The position numbers and the translations under genes are program-made. The notes below the pieces were generated by a model. That model worked only from the letters and a program-made list of their open reading frames with translations. It had not been told where the DNA came from and made no database searches. Below are positions 1 through 6,425 of a stretch of DNA of 9,040 nucleotides, in pieces (positions within the stretch are counted from its first letter, which is position 1; each line of letters opens with the position of its first letter). The stretch is from an uncultured Sediminibacterium sp. (GTDB lineage: Bacteria; Bacteroidota; Bacteroidia; Chitinophagales; Chitinophagaceae), in NCBI GenBank assembly GCA_937907555.1, contig CALEST010000206.1, positions 1 to 9,040 on the forward strand, read 5' to 3'.

Positions 1-1
1 A

Positions 2-433
2 CTGGTTACCGGAAGAATAAAGCATTTTATATCAGCTTTTGGTGAACACGTAATTGGAGAAGAAGTGGAGGCTGCTTTACAAATGACATTGGAAAAGCAT
101 CCTGCAAAAGTTACCGAATTCACCGTTGCACCACTTATTCAGCAAGGCGCCGGAAAGAGTTATCATGAGTGGTACATTGAGTTTGAAACGCCACCTTCAG
201 ATAAGCATGCTTTTGCCTATTCTTTGAATGAGGCATTAAGCAGTAAAAATGTATATTATCAGGATTTAATGCAGGGGAATATTTTATTACCATTGCAAAT
301 TAGAGAAGTTCAAAAAAATGGGTTTATTCAGTATATGAAGACAGAGGGGAAACTGGGAGGTCAAAACAAAGTTCCCCGGCTAAGTAATGACCGGAAAATT
401 GCGGAGGGCTTACAGCAATTTCTGATAGCATAA
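2..433 (+). CDS. GH3 family protein (acyl-acid-amido synthetase-like), C-terminal part only
   Basis: This is the 3' end of a gene that enters from the left edge. The frame is open from base 2, so about 143 codons are visible and no true start is present; a GTG at 65 is internal, because family-typical sequence continues upstream of it. The first visible residues read TGRIKHFISAFGEHVIGEEVE, a signature of the C-terminal region of the GH3 family. The end, with QNKVPRLSNDRKIAEGL, is the typical GH3 C-terminus. Plant GH3 enzymes are ANL-type adenylating enzymes that join amino acids to acyl acids such as auxin or jasmonate. Bacterial members of about 500 residues are common in Bacteroidota, but their substrate is not established. 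No signal peptide can be judged. dxr starts 62 bp downstream on the same strand, behind its own possible promoter. The family call is firm; the reaction is inference. Confidence 0.88.
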   Translation: MVTGRIKHFISAFGEHVIGEEVEAALQMTLEKHPAKVTEFTVAPLIQQGAGKSYHEWYIEFETPPSDKHAFAYSLNEALSSKNVYYQDLMQGNILLPLQIREVQKNGFIQYMKTEGKLGGQNKVPRLSNDRKIAEGLQQFLIA

Positions 434-444
434 CCCAACCGAGA

Positions 445-452
445 TATTTTTG
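445..452 (+). promoter_or_regulatory. Possible -7 promoter box upstream of dxr
   Basis: TATTTTTG matches the Bacteroidota -7 consensus TAnnTTTG and lies 43 bp before the dxr start, in the short gap after the GH3 gene. A convincing -33 TTTG at the usual distance is not visible, so this is a weak call. If real, dxr and rseP would be transcribed from here. Confidence 0.3.
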
Positions 453-495
453 GTTTATATTGTGTAACTATGCCCATTCTTAAAGTTCAACTATC

Positions 496-1653
496 ATGAG
501 TCAAAAACGTATTGCCATATTTGGTTCTACCGGATCAATTGGAACACAGGCGTTGGATGTAATAAAAGCAAATCCTGATTTGTTCAGTGCAGAAATTCTG
601 ACTGCTCAGAGTAATGATGAGCTCTTGATTAAACAGGCATTATTGTTTAATCCCAATATTGTTGTTATTGGAGATGAGAAAAAATACCAGAATGTTAAAG
701 CGGCGCTGGCAAAAACAGATATAAAAGTTTTTGCCGGAGAAGATGCTTTGGCAGAAGCTGCATCCGTAGATTGCTACGACATGATGCTGGCCGCCATTGT
801 TGGCTATGCAGGGCTTAAGCCTACTTTAAATGCGATTGAACTGGGTAAACCCATTGCACTGGCCAACAAGGAAACCCTGGTAGTGGCTGGAGATCTGGTA
901 ATGCAGAAAGCCGCTGAAAAAAGAGTAGCTGTGATTCCGGTGGATAGTGAACACTCTGCAATCTTTCAATGTTTGGTAGGTGAGGGAAGAAATAAAATTG
1001 AAAAAATTATTCTTACGGCAAGTGGCGGTCCTTTCCTTGGGAAGAAACCCAATTTTCTGGTAAATGTAAAAAGAGATCATGCTCTGCAACATCCCAATTG
1101 GAGTATGGGAGCCAAAATCACCATAGATTCAGCCACCCTTATGAACAAGGGATTGGAAATGATTGAGGCAAAATGGTTATTCAACCTGGAAGCGCACCAG
1201 ATACAGGTAGTTATTCATCCACAGAGCATTATTCATAGCATGGTGCAGTTTGAAGACGGGAGTATTAAATCGCAAATGGGATTGCCCGATATGAAATTGC
1301 CTATTCAATATGCTTTGGCTTTTCCTCAGCGTATCCCGAATCAATTTCCACGCTACGATTTTAAAAAGCCTTCCACATTAACTTTCGAAGAGCCTGATAC
1401 GAAAACCTTCCGAAATCTTGCATTGGCTACTGATGCCTTGTATAAGGGCGGGAATACGGCTTGTGTAATGAATGCAGCCAATGAAATGGCTGTATTTGCT
1501 TTTTTGAGAAACCGAATTGGATTTCTGGATATTACCGAAGTGGTTGAGCAAACGATGAATAAGATACCATTCATTGAGAAACCAACTTTAACGGACTATT
1601 TTGACAGCGATGCAGAGGCACGTAACTTTGCCGCTTCCTTGTTGCATATGTAA
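496..1653 (+). CDS. dxr: 1-deoxy-D-xylulose 5-phosphate reductoisomerase
   Basis: This cytoplasmic enzyme catalyses the first committed step of the MEP isoprenoid pathway: rearrangement and NADPH-dependent reduction of 1-deoxy-D-xylulose 5-phosphate to 2-C-methyl-D-erythritol 4-phosphate, with a divalent metal. The 385-residue length is normal. Visible landmarks are the Rossmann NADPH loop GSTGSIGTQA (10-19), LANKETLV (122-129), the metal-binding PVDSEHSA (148-155, acidic residues D150 and E152), the substrate loop TASGGPF (174-180), HPNWSMG (199-205), and DSATLMNKGLE (211-221), which supplies the conserved Asn, Lys and metal-binding Glu. The catalytic set looks complete. The ATG at 496 is used because the Rossmann beta strand begins at residue 5; there is no clear Shine-Dalgarno sequence, which is common in Bacteroidota. 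rseP follows after 33 bp, so the two probably share a transcript. Confidence 0.98.
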   Translation: MSQKRIAIFGSTGSIGTQALDVIKANPDLFSAEILTAQSNDELLIKQALLFNPNIVVIGDEKKYQNVKAALAKTDIKVFAGEDALAEAASVDCYDMMLAAIVGYAGLKPTLNAIELGKPIALANKETLVVAGDLVMQKAAEKRVAVIPVDSEHSAIFQCLVGEGRNKIEKIILTASGGPFLGKKPNFLVNVKRDHALQHPNWSMGAKITIDSATLMNKGLEMIEAKWLFNLEAHQIQVVIHPQSIIHSMVQFEDGSIKSQMGLPDMKLPIQYALAFPQRIPNQFPRYDFKKPSTLTFEEPDTKTFRNLALATDALYKGGNTACVMNAANEMAVFAFLRNRIGFLDITEVVEQTMNKIPFIEKPTLTDYFDSDAEARNFAASLLHM

Positions 1654-1673
1654 TTAAATGATTTAAATTAATA

Positions 1674-1681
1674 AAGAGGGG
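1674..1681 (+). promoter_or_regulatory. Purine-rich ribosome binding site for rseP
   Basis: AAGAGGGG ends five bases before the ATG at 1687. It is the only good Shine-Dalgarno-like sequence seen next to a start in this window and supports that start for rseP. Confidence 0.5.
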
Positions 1682-1686
1682 ATTGT

Positions 1687-3036
1687 ATGAGTTTATTAGC
1701 TATTGACTGGGGTAGTGTTGGAGTAAAAGCCGGACAGTTTATTTTATCTTTTTCCATACTGGTAGTATTGCACGAACTGGGACACTTTTTGCCCGCCAAA
1801 TGGTTTGGCTGCCGGGTTGAAAAATTTTATTTATTCTTTGATCCATGGTTTAGTTTGTTCAAGAAGAAGAAAGGAGAAACAGAATATGGTTTAGGCTGGA
1901 TACCTTTTGGAGGCTATGTAAAAATTGCCGGCATGATTGACGAAAGCATGGACAAGGAGCAATTGAAAAAACCTGCTGAATCCTGGGAGTTCAGATCTAA
2001 ACCAGCCTGGCAGAGATTGATCATCATGATTGGCGGTGTATTCGTTAATGTGGTGTTGGCCATTGTTATTTTCATTGGTATTACCTGGTATTGGGGGGAT
2101 GAGCAATTGCCAACCAAAAATCTGACCTATGGAGTACATGTGGATTCATTGGGCAAGAGCCTTGGATTGCAGGATGGAGACAATGTGATTGCCATGGATG
2201 GCAAACCGATTGAAAATTTCGGCACCATTGAATCAGAGCTGGTTCTAACAGAAGCAAAGTCTTTGACTGTATTGCGCAACGGAGAGAAAAAGGAGATTAC
2301 AGTTCCGGAGCAGTTTATGCAGAAAATAATCAAGGAAAAAAAATTCAGTGGAATGTTGATTCCGCAGTACCCGGTGATTGTAGACTCTGTTAGCAACACG
2401 GCTGTGTTTAATGCAGGTGAACTGAAAAAAGGGGATACTTTAATTGCTATTAATAATCAGGCATTCAGGTATTATCACGAGTTTGATGCACTAAAGAAGA
2501 AAGCCACCAATCAGGTTGCTGTATTAACTGCTATTCGCGGAAAAGATACGGTACAGATTAAGGCATTGGTAAATGAAAAAGGAGCGATTGGGTTTTTCCA
2601 GAAAAGTCCATTAACAATTTTAGGAACGGAACATATTCAATACGATTTGTGGGCATCTATTCCCATCGGATTTAACCGTTGCTGGGAAACCCTGGATCGA
2701 TATGTAACTGGCTTGAAGCAGTTATTTACAGGTAAGGTAAATGCCAGCGATTCTTTGGGTAGTGTCATTAGTATTGGTAATACATTCCCGGGTGTATGGG
2801 ATTGGGAGAGATTCTGGACTTTAACCGGTATTTTCTCTATTGTACTGGCTTTCATGAATATTCTGCCAATTCCGGCATTGGACGGGGGGCACGCATTATT
2901 TACTCTATATGAAATGATTTCAGGCAGAAAACCAGGCGATAAGTTCATGGAATATGCCCAAATGACAGGGATGATACTGCTTATGGGATTAATGGCATAC
3001 GCTTTGGGATTAGACTTCTGGCGTTTGTTCAAGTAA
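1687..3036 (+). CDS. rseP: RseP/site-2 family intramembrane zinc metalloprotease with two PDZ domains
   Basis: This is a site-2 protease that cuts transmembrane substrates within the membrane; in E. coli RseP cleaves the anti-sigma factor RseA and signal-peptide remnants. The zinc site HELGH (29-33) sits in the first membrane helix (about 15-37). The conserved membrane re-entrant segment GWIPFGGYVKIAG follows (70-82). A second helix lies at about 108-135, then two periplasmic PDZ-like regions (about 145-215, including GLQDGDNVIAMDGKPI; and about 225-305, including ELKKGDTLIAINNQ). The third catalytic motif NILPIPALDGGH is at 391-402, and a last helix at about 425-443. All catalytic residues are present and the 449-residue length fits RseP with two PDZ domains. 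The gene probably forms an operon with dxr, a neighbour seen in many bacteria. The target anti-sigma factor is not in this window. ssrA begins 40 bp downstream. Confidence 0.97.
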   Translation: MSLLAIDWGSVGVKAGQFILSFSILVVLHELGHFLPAKWFGCRVEKFYLFFDPWFSLFKKKKGETEYGLGWIPFGGYVKIAGMIDESMDKEQLKKPAESWEFRSKPAWQRLIIMIGGVFVNVVLAIVIFIGITWYWGDEQLPTKNLTYGVHVDSLGKSLGLQDGDNVIAMDGKPIENFGTIESELVLTEAKSLTVLRNGEKKEITVPEQFMQKIIKEKKFSGMLIPQYPVIVDSVSNTAVFNAGELKKGDTLIAINNQAFRYYHEFDALKKKATNQVAVLTAIRGKDTVQIKALVNEKGAIGFFQKSPLTILGTEHIQYDLWASIPIGFNRCWETLDRYVTGLKQLFTGKVNASDSLGSVISIGNTFPGVWDWERFWTLTGIFSIVLAFMNILPIPALDGGHALFTLYEMISGRKPGDKFMEYAQMTGMILLMGLMAYALGLDFWRLFK

Positions 3037-3052
3037 TATTTGAATTTGCGCT

Positions 3053-3060
3053 TACCTTTG
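3053..3060 (+). promoter_or_regulatory. Probable -7 promoter box for ssrA
   Basis: TACCTTTG is an exact match to the Bacteroidota TAnnTTTG box. It sits in the 40-bp gap between rseP and the mature 5' end of tmRNA at 3077. Transcription would start a few bases upstream of 3077, leaving a short leader for RNase P to remove. A TTTG at 3024-3027 could be the -33 element, but its 25-bp spacing is longer than usual. Confidence 0.5.
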
Positions 3061-3076
3061 TATATTCAACTTTCAC

Positions 3077-3445
3077 GGGGCCGTTTTGGTTTTGACAGCA
3101 TATGTAACGGTTGGTGTAAGCATGCAGTGCGTTGGATAATTAGCACTTTAATCTGAATATTCAACCATTAATTGGCAATACACAGTATGCCATGGCTGCT
3201 TAATCAGTGATTAAGTAACCATTTGGGCCGCCGCACAGGTTCGCTTCTTTCCAGGTGCCGCCGCCGACTCAAAACAAAAGGAGATGCTGCAACAGTAGGC
3301 TGTGCCTGTTGAATAAGATTATCCAGCTAAGTAATGTATTGGTTTGTTCTTTTCCTGTGCATTGCCGACAATGAATAAAGAAATAAGCATGTAGAAAGCT
3401 AATGGTCGCGATGTTTGGACACCGGTTCGAGTCCGGTCGGCTCCA
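3077..3445 (+). ncRNA. ssrA: Transfer-messenger RNA (tmRNA)
   Basis: tmRNA rescues ribosomes stalled on broken messages and tags the nascent protein for proteolysis. The tRNA-like part is clear. The 5' GGGGCCG (3077-3083) pairs over 7 bp with CGGCTCC (3438-3444), with one G-U pair and discriminator A at 3445. The 5' end continues with the conserved TTTTGGTTTTGACAGC. The T arm is ACCGG (3421-3425), loop TTCGAGT (3426-3432) and CCGGT (3433-3437). CCA is not encoded (the sequence continues CAAAA), so it must be added by the CCA-adding enzyme. The tag frame starts at GGC 3174 and ends with TAA 3201-3203, encoding GNTQYAMAA, giving AGNTQYAMAA with the charged alanine. T at -5 and A at -4 before the resume codon agree with the conserved UA. 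The total of about 369 nt is normal for one-piece tmRNA. The end at 3445 excludes the added CCA. Confidence 0.97.
3174..3203 (+). other. tmRNA tag-peptide reading frame with stop codon
   Basis: Nine codons, GNTQYAMAA, are followed by TAA. The hydrophobic ending YAMAA is the form recognised by ClpXP-type proteases (compare the common YALAA). The start at Gly is inferred from the family pattern; the end is unambiguous. The stop codon lies inside the perfect inverted repeat CTTAATC (3199-3205) / GATTAAG (3209-3215), consistent with the tmRNA helix that normally holds the tag end. Confidence 0.85.
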
Positions 3446-3446
3446 C

Positions 3447-3476
3447 AAAAAACCCCGAAGGAATTCGGGGTTTTTT
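3447..3476 (+). terminator. Intrinsic terminator of ssrA, probably bidirectional
   Basis: AAAAAACCCCGAA (3447-3459) and TTCGGGGTTTTTT (3464-3476) form a perfect 13-bp stem around the loop GGAA, ending in a run of six T. Read on the minus strand, the same hairpin also ends in six T. It can therefore also stop the convergent minus-strand gene, whose stop codon is at 3514-3516. It begins two bases after the mature tmRNA end. Confidence 0.9.
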
Positions 3477-3513
3477 ATTGGGATAAAATTAGCATCATTT
3501 TAAATTTTGCTGG

Positions 3514-4680
3514 TTAGTTCATTTGGCTCATTCTTTTTTGCCAGATTAAGTTTTCTAAAACGAGTAAATTATTATAAGCAGGGCTGTAATAATAAAATGT
3601 ACCCAGTTTAGATCTGGTTAAAAATTTCTTTACCTGGTCCGGATAGATAGAACCCATATTGGCTATGAAAAATGAAAAAGTTTCGTCTTCTATTATTTGG
3701 GTTAAATCCTGATTCGGGCCAATTGAAATTTCGGGGGGCTTAGCACCCCATTTCAGCAAGGAAGTACTCAATAAAATCTGTTCCATAAATGAATTGGATT
3801 GATTAAATAGCATATTAGCCTGACTGATCAGTTGGGGTTTTAATGATTCCAATGAAGGAATGGGCTTTAAAGACATTAATCGTGCAAGATGGTATAGAAC
3901 AATGGATGTTTTTGCATAATGATGAGAAATATAATTAGCATGGTCAATGTGCTTACGTGTTTTTATAGCATCTTTGATTAACCCTAAACTGGCCGAATCT
4001 GCAGCACTCCAATCCAGGTTATATTTCTGAACAAAATAAAGCACATTCATCAAGACACTGATGTCGAACTCGGTAGGCATTTTTTTGCCAAACCAGGTAG
4101 AATAAGCACCCAGCTTCCTGTATTCTTTAAATGTATTTTTTACAGGATTGGAATTGTTGTTAACATGTTTTTGCATGAGTTCATGTACTAATATGGCAAT
4201 GGAATCACTGGCCTGCATTGCCATCAAAATGATTACTGTATCATCCAGGTCATCCGGTAAGGACCTGCTTTTATCAAGCTGATTCAGCCAGCCTGCATTG
4301 GGGAAAATCTGGGGTGTGTCTGTGGGCCAGAAATTATAAGTGGGATAATTGTTCTTTCTGTTTTTAAATTTTTCAAAAACAGAAAGGCTATTCCCTATAA
4401 TCTGACTGGCTATTTTTTTTTGATAATCACTTAAATGGGTATGTATATCCAGAAGGGTAAAAGAAACCAAGGCTGTAAAGAAGGGGTTTATATCTGCTTT
4501 AAATCTGTCTTTATTATGTGCGTACATCCGATAGGATGGTATGGAGCCTTTAGGAAAAATTCTATCTTCTTTTGTTTGAAGAAAAGCAATTCTTTCAAGC
4601 AGTTGCGTTGTGATTAAACTATCAGATGCAAAGCCCGATAATGAAATGGTTGCAAAAATTAAAGTAAAGAATAATTTCAT
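3514..4680 (-). CDS. Exported all-helical protein of unknown function with a PDDLDDT motif
   Basis: I do not recognise a named family. The start was set at 4680 (388 residues) because MKLFFTLIFATISLSGFA is a good signal peptide there, with likely cleavage after residue 18. The longer frame from 4767 adds 29 residues that would bury it and would also start upstream of the putative promoter. The mature protein appears almost wholly helical. Several helices begin with an acidic residue followed by a hydrophobic stretch: ADINPFFTALVSFTLL (62-77), PDDLDDTVIILMAM (142-155), FDISVLMNVLYFV, and YAKTSIVLYHLARLM. This resembles an alpha/alpha toroid (terpenoid cyclase or prenyltransferase-like barrel). 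DLDDT at 144-148 looks like the DxDD motif of class II terpene cyclases. However, export and the modest length do not fit a usual cyclase, so a cyclase role is not claimed. Other notable residues are YPTYNFWPTDTP (112-123). The gene stands alone, convergent with ssrA. Confidence 0.8.
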   Translation of the reverse strand: MKLFFTLIFATISLSGFASDSLITTQLLERIAFLQTKEDRIFPKGSIPSYRMYAHNKDRFKADINPFFTALVSFTLLDIHTHLSDYQKKIASQIIGNSLSVFEKFKNRKNNYPTYNFWPTDTPQIFPNAGWLNQLDKSRSLPDDLDDTVIILMAMQASDSIAILVHELMQKHVNNNSNPVKNTFKEYRKLGAYSTWFGKKMPTEFDISVLMNVLYFVQKYNLDWSAADSASLGLIKDAIKTRKHIDHANYISHHYAKTSIVLYHLARLMSLKPIPSLESLKPQLISQANMLFNQSNSFMEQILLSTSLLKWGAKPPEISIGPNQDLTQIIEDETFSFFIANMGSIYPDQVKKFLTRSKLGTFYYYSPAYNNLLVLENLIWQKRMSQMN

Positions 4681-4695
4681 GAAGGGATAAAAGTT

Positions 4696-4703
4696 CAAAT
4701 GTA
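4696..4703 (-). promoter_or_regulatory. Possible -7 promoter box for the exported helical protein gene
   Basis: On the minus strand the sequence reads TACATTTG, an exact TAnnTTTG match, 15 bp upstream of the start at 4680. It supports the shorter start, since the longer reading frame from 4767 would begin upstream of this promoter. No clear -33 TTTG is seen at the expected distance. The divergent gap to the plus-strand gene at 4826 is 145 bp; no other element is clear in it. Confidence 0.4.
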
Positions 4704-4825
4704 TTGAAATGCTTGCATTTAATGATTTTACAACTCTCTTGTTTAAAGAATTTCCTTTGAAAGCCACAAACTTCAGGATATTTATCTAAGATTTAAATAC
4801 AAATAACCTTTAATTCACTTGATGT

Positions 4826-5284
4826 ATGAGGCGCATTAGTAAGATTTTCTTTGCAACTATCTCTTTTTTTATTCTTCAAAGTTTTTCTTTTATTCAGGAA
4901 GATCCGGGTGCTATCATTGGCGTTTGGAAAACCGGCGATGGCAATGCCATGGTTCGTATTTACAAAAACGGTGAAAAATTTCAGGGTAAAATAGTCTGGT
5001 TAAAAGAGCCCAATGATCCTGAGACAGGTAAGCCGAAGCTAGATAAAAATCATTCGGAAGAAGCCAACCGCAGCAGACCTATTATTGGCTTGGTTAATGT
5101 CTGGGGATTCTCTCATAAAGAAAAAAATATCTGGGATGAGGGTAATATCTATGACCCAAAGAACGGCAATACCTATTCTTGCACCATGAAACTTGTAAAT
5201 GCCAATACACTGGAAGTGCGCGGATTCATTGGCGTTTCTTTAATTGGCAGAACCGATACCTGGACCAGACAGGTAGCGAAATAA
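4826..5284 (+). CDS. Exported DUF2147 family protein
   Basis: A small exported protein of 152 residues. Its N-terminus (MRRISKIFFATISFFILQSFSF) is a signal peptide of about 22-24 residues. The mature part matches DUF2147: GVWKTGDGNAMVRIY (32-46), GKIVWLKEPNDPETGKP (54-70), the conserved NRSRPIIGL (81-89), IWDEGNIYDPKNGNTY (102-117) and LEVRGFIGVSLIGRTDTW (129-146). Pfam assigns no firm biochemical function to this family. The short beta-rich pattern beginning with GxWKT suggests a lipocalin-like barrel in the periplasm, which is inference. The ATG at 4826 was chosen because the signal peptide begins there; an ATG at 4822 is in another frame. The gene is divergent from the exported helical protein gene and convergent with the beta-barrel gene, whose end lies 25 bp away, so it is probably monocistronic. 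Confidence 0.9.
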   Translation: MRRISKIFFATISFFILQSFSFIQEDPGAIIGVWKTGDGNAMVRIYKNGEKFQGKIVWLKEPNDPETGKPKLDKNHSEEANRSRPIIGLVNVWGFSHKEKNIWDEGNIYDPKNGNTYSCTMKLVNANTLEVRGFIGVSLIGRTDTWTRQVAK

Positions 5285-5288
5285 AGTT

Positions 5289-5306
5289 CAGATAACGAAT
5301 TGTCTG
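5289..5306. terminator. Weak hairpin in the convergent gap
   Basis: CAGATA (5289-5294) can pair with TGTCTG (5301-5306) around a six-base loop, with one G-T pair. It fills most of the 25-bp space between the two convergent stop codons. There is no T-run on either side, so a terminator role is only a suggestion. Confidence 0.25.
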
Positions 5307-5309
5307 GCT

Positions 5310-6329
5310 TTATGGCGATACCAAATTAATGCTGATATTGAAGTACAATGGATTGCCAAGATTACTGCTGAAATAGCGTTGGTTATCTCGCTTTCCGTTG
5401 TACTCATTCATTACATCGAATCGCCAGTTATATCTTAATCCTGCCTGTGCGCTTAGCCATACAAAACCCGAAATTTTTCTTTCCCACATAATTCTGGGTT
5501 TTAACTCGCCACGTTGAATAAATACGGCTCCTTTTTGGCTATTGGGTAAATTCATCCAATATTGATTCCCTTCCAATTCAAAACCCAGTTGTAACATATT
5601 GGTGGGTGAAAAATTATATCTCAGATGCCCTCTTGCAGGTAAGAGTAACTCCATTCCCCATTGATCATTAAAGGTTTTATTCCATAAAAGAACAGGGATA
5701 TGCAATACGCTACCTGCTCTATAAGTTCTGGAAACACCCAGTCCCACCATGTTTTTATCCGAAGTCTTCCATCCATAGATAGCGGTTCCGCTAATGGTTA
5801 ATGATTGGTGGTTGATGGTTTTGAAGGAAGAAAAAATACCATTAAAATCTGCACTGGATTGTAGAATCAGAAAGTTTTTTTCATTTAGTGGTTTAAATAG
5901 AATTGTGTTGATTCCGGCACTGGTCATTGCATTTGCATTGATGCCATTGGTAAATGAATTGCTGGATGCATTGGCAATATTAAATTTACTCGACCAATAA
6001 TTTACGCCCATTTGCCAGATGATTTTATTGGTAGAAATAACCGGAATATTTGCCTGAGCTCTTATGGAATGAACCTGATCAACCTGAAAATCCTGTGACG
6101 CGGGCAGGAGTGGACCTAGCTTAATGCCAGGCATTGTAAATCCTCCCTGGTATTCATATCCAAGACTAAGTATGCGTTGTGGAGTCTGATTCACAACTTT
6201 TTGTGTTGCATATCTTTTTACCCCTTCTGCATCTCCAAATTTGCTATAATCAAAATTATCTGTGCTGTCTGTTTGGGCGCTTGCATCAAGCGAAATAACT
6301 ACCAGACAAGCCATTATATATTTTTTCAT
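5310..6329 (-). CDS. Putative outer-membrane beta-barrel protein (DUF6268-like)
   Basis: A 339-residue exported protein. The signal peptide MKKYIMACLVVISLDASA is followed by QTD, giving a typical ASA-Q cleavage after residue 18. After a short polar segment, the rest alternates amphipathic strands and turns: LSLGYEYQGG, IRAQANIPVI, WQMGVNYWSSKF, MVGLGVSRTYR, MELLLPARGHLRYNF, LQLGFELEGNQYWM, LSAQAGLRYNWRF and FNISINLV. This is the pattern of an outer-membrane barrel of roughly 10-14 strands. The general layout, including the LPARG/HLRYNFSP region, recalls the DUF6268 barrel family of Bacteroidota, but I could not confirm that. The last residue is not aromatic (it ends LVSP), unlike many porins. 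It follows the amt-porin pair on the same strand with a 96-bp gap holding its own possible promoter, so co-transcription is uncertain. Substrate unknown. Confidence 0.75.
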   Translation of the reverse strand: MKKYIMACLVVISLDASAQTDSTDNFDYSKFGDAEGVKRYATQKVVNQTPQRILSLGYEYQGGFTMPGIKLGPLLPASQDFQVDQVHSIRAQANIPVISTNKIIWQMGVNYWSSKFNIANASSNSFTNGINANAMTSAGINTILFKPLNEKNFLILQSSADFNGIFSSFKTINHQSLTISGTAIYGWKTSDKNMVGLGVSRTYRAGSVLHIPVLLWNKTFNDQWGMELLLPARGHLRYNFSPTNMLQLGFELEGNQYWMNLPNSQKGAVFIQRGELKPRIMWERKISGFVWLSAQAGLRYNWRFDVMNEYNGKRDNQRYFSSNLGNPLYFNISINLVSP

Positions 6330-6352
6330 CAGGTATTTTTATTTGCGTAGGA

Positions 6353-6360
6353 CAAATATA
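6353..6360 (-). promoter_or_regulatory. Possible -7 promoter box for the DUF6268-like gene
   Basis: The minus strand reads TATATTTG, an exact TAnnTTTG match, 23 bp upstream of the start at 6329. A -33 element at the usual spacing is not obvious. If real, the gene has its own promoter apart from the amt-porin unit. Confidence 0.4.
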
Positions 6361-6401
6361 CCCTGCATATATCTAGCTTGTCTGGAGTGAACTTTTCTTC
6401 T

Positions 6402-6418
6402 TACAACCAGCGGTTGTA
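6402..6418 (-). terminator. Hairpin just after the porin gene
   Basis: TACAACC (6402-6408) and GGTTGTA (6412-6418) form a perfect 7-bp stem with a three-base loop, starting seven bases after the porin stop codon. On the coding (minus) strand it is followed by AGAAGAAAAG rather than a T-run; the T-rich side faces the plus strand. It may end or protect the 3' end of the porin message, but it is not a canonical intrinsic terminator. Confidence 0.4.
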
Positions 6419-6425
6419 TTTTGCT

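Noticed and set aside
826..1092. 88-codon minus-strand frame inside dxr
   Set aside because: It lies opposite the metal-binding and substrate-loop region of dxr, where the plus-strand coding is certain.
2637..3032. 131-codon minus-strand reading frame inside rseP
   Set aside because: It is antisense to the conserved second half of rseP, including the LDGGH motif; it has no recognisable domain and is a shadow frame.
3231..3280. GC-rich GCCGCC repeats that could be a separate element
   Set aside because: They lie inside tmRNA and are most simply its pseudoknot stems.
4435..4617. 60-codon plus-strand frame opposite the exported helical protein gene
   Set aside because: No start signal or domain, and it overlaps the N-terminal half of a better-supported coding gene.
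3514..4680. Annotation as a terpene cyclase working with dxr in isoprenoid synthesis
   Set aside because: Only the DxDD-like motif supports it; the protein is exported, shorter than class II cyclases, and lies on the opposite strand in a separate transcript from dxr.
4681..4767. N-terminal 29-residue extension of the exported helical protein
   Set aside because: It would hide a good signal peptide at residue 30, and a TAnnTTTG box lies inside it; the start at 4680 fits better.
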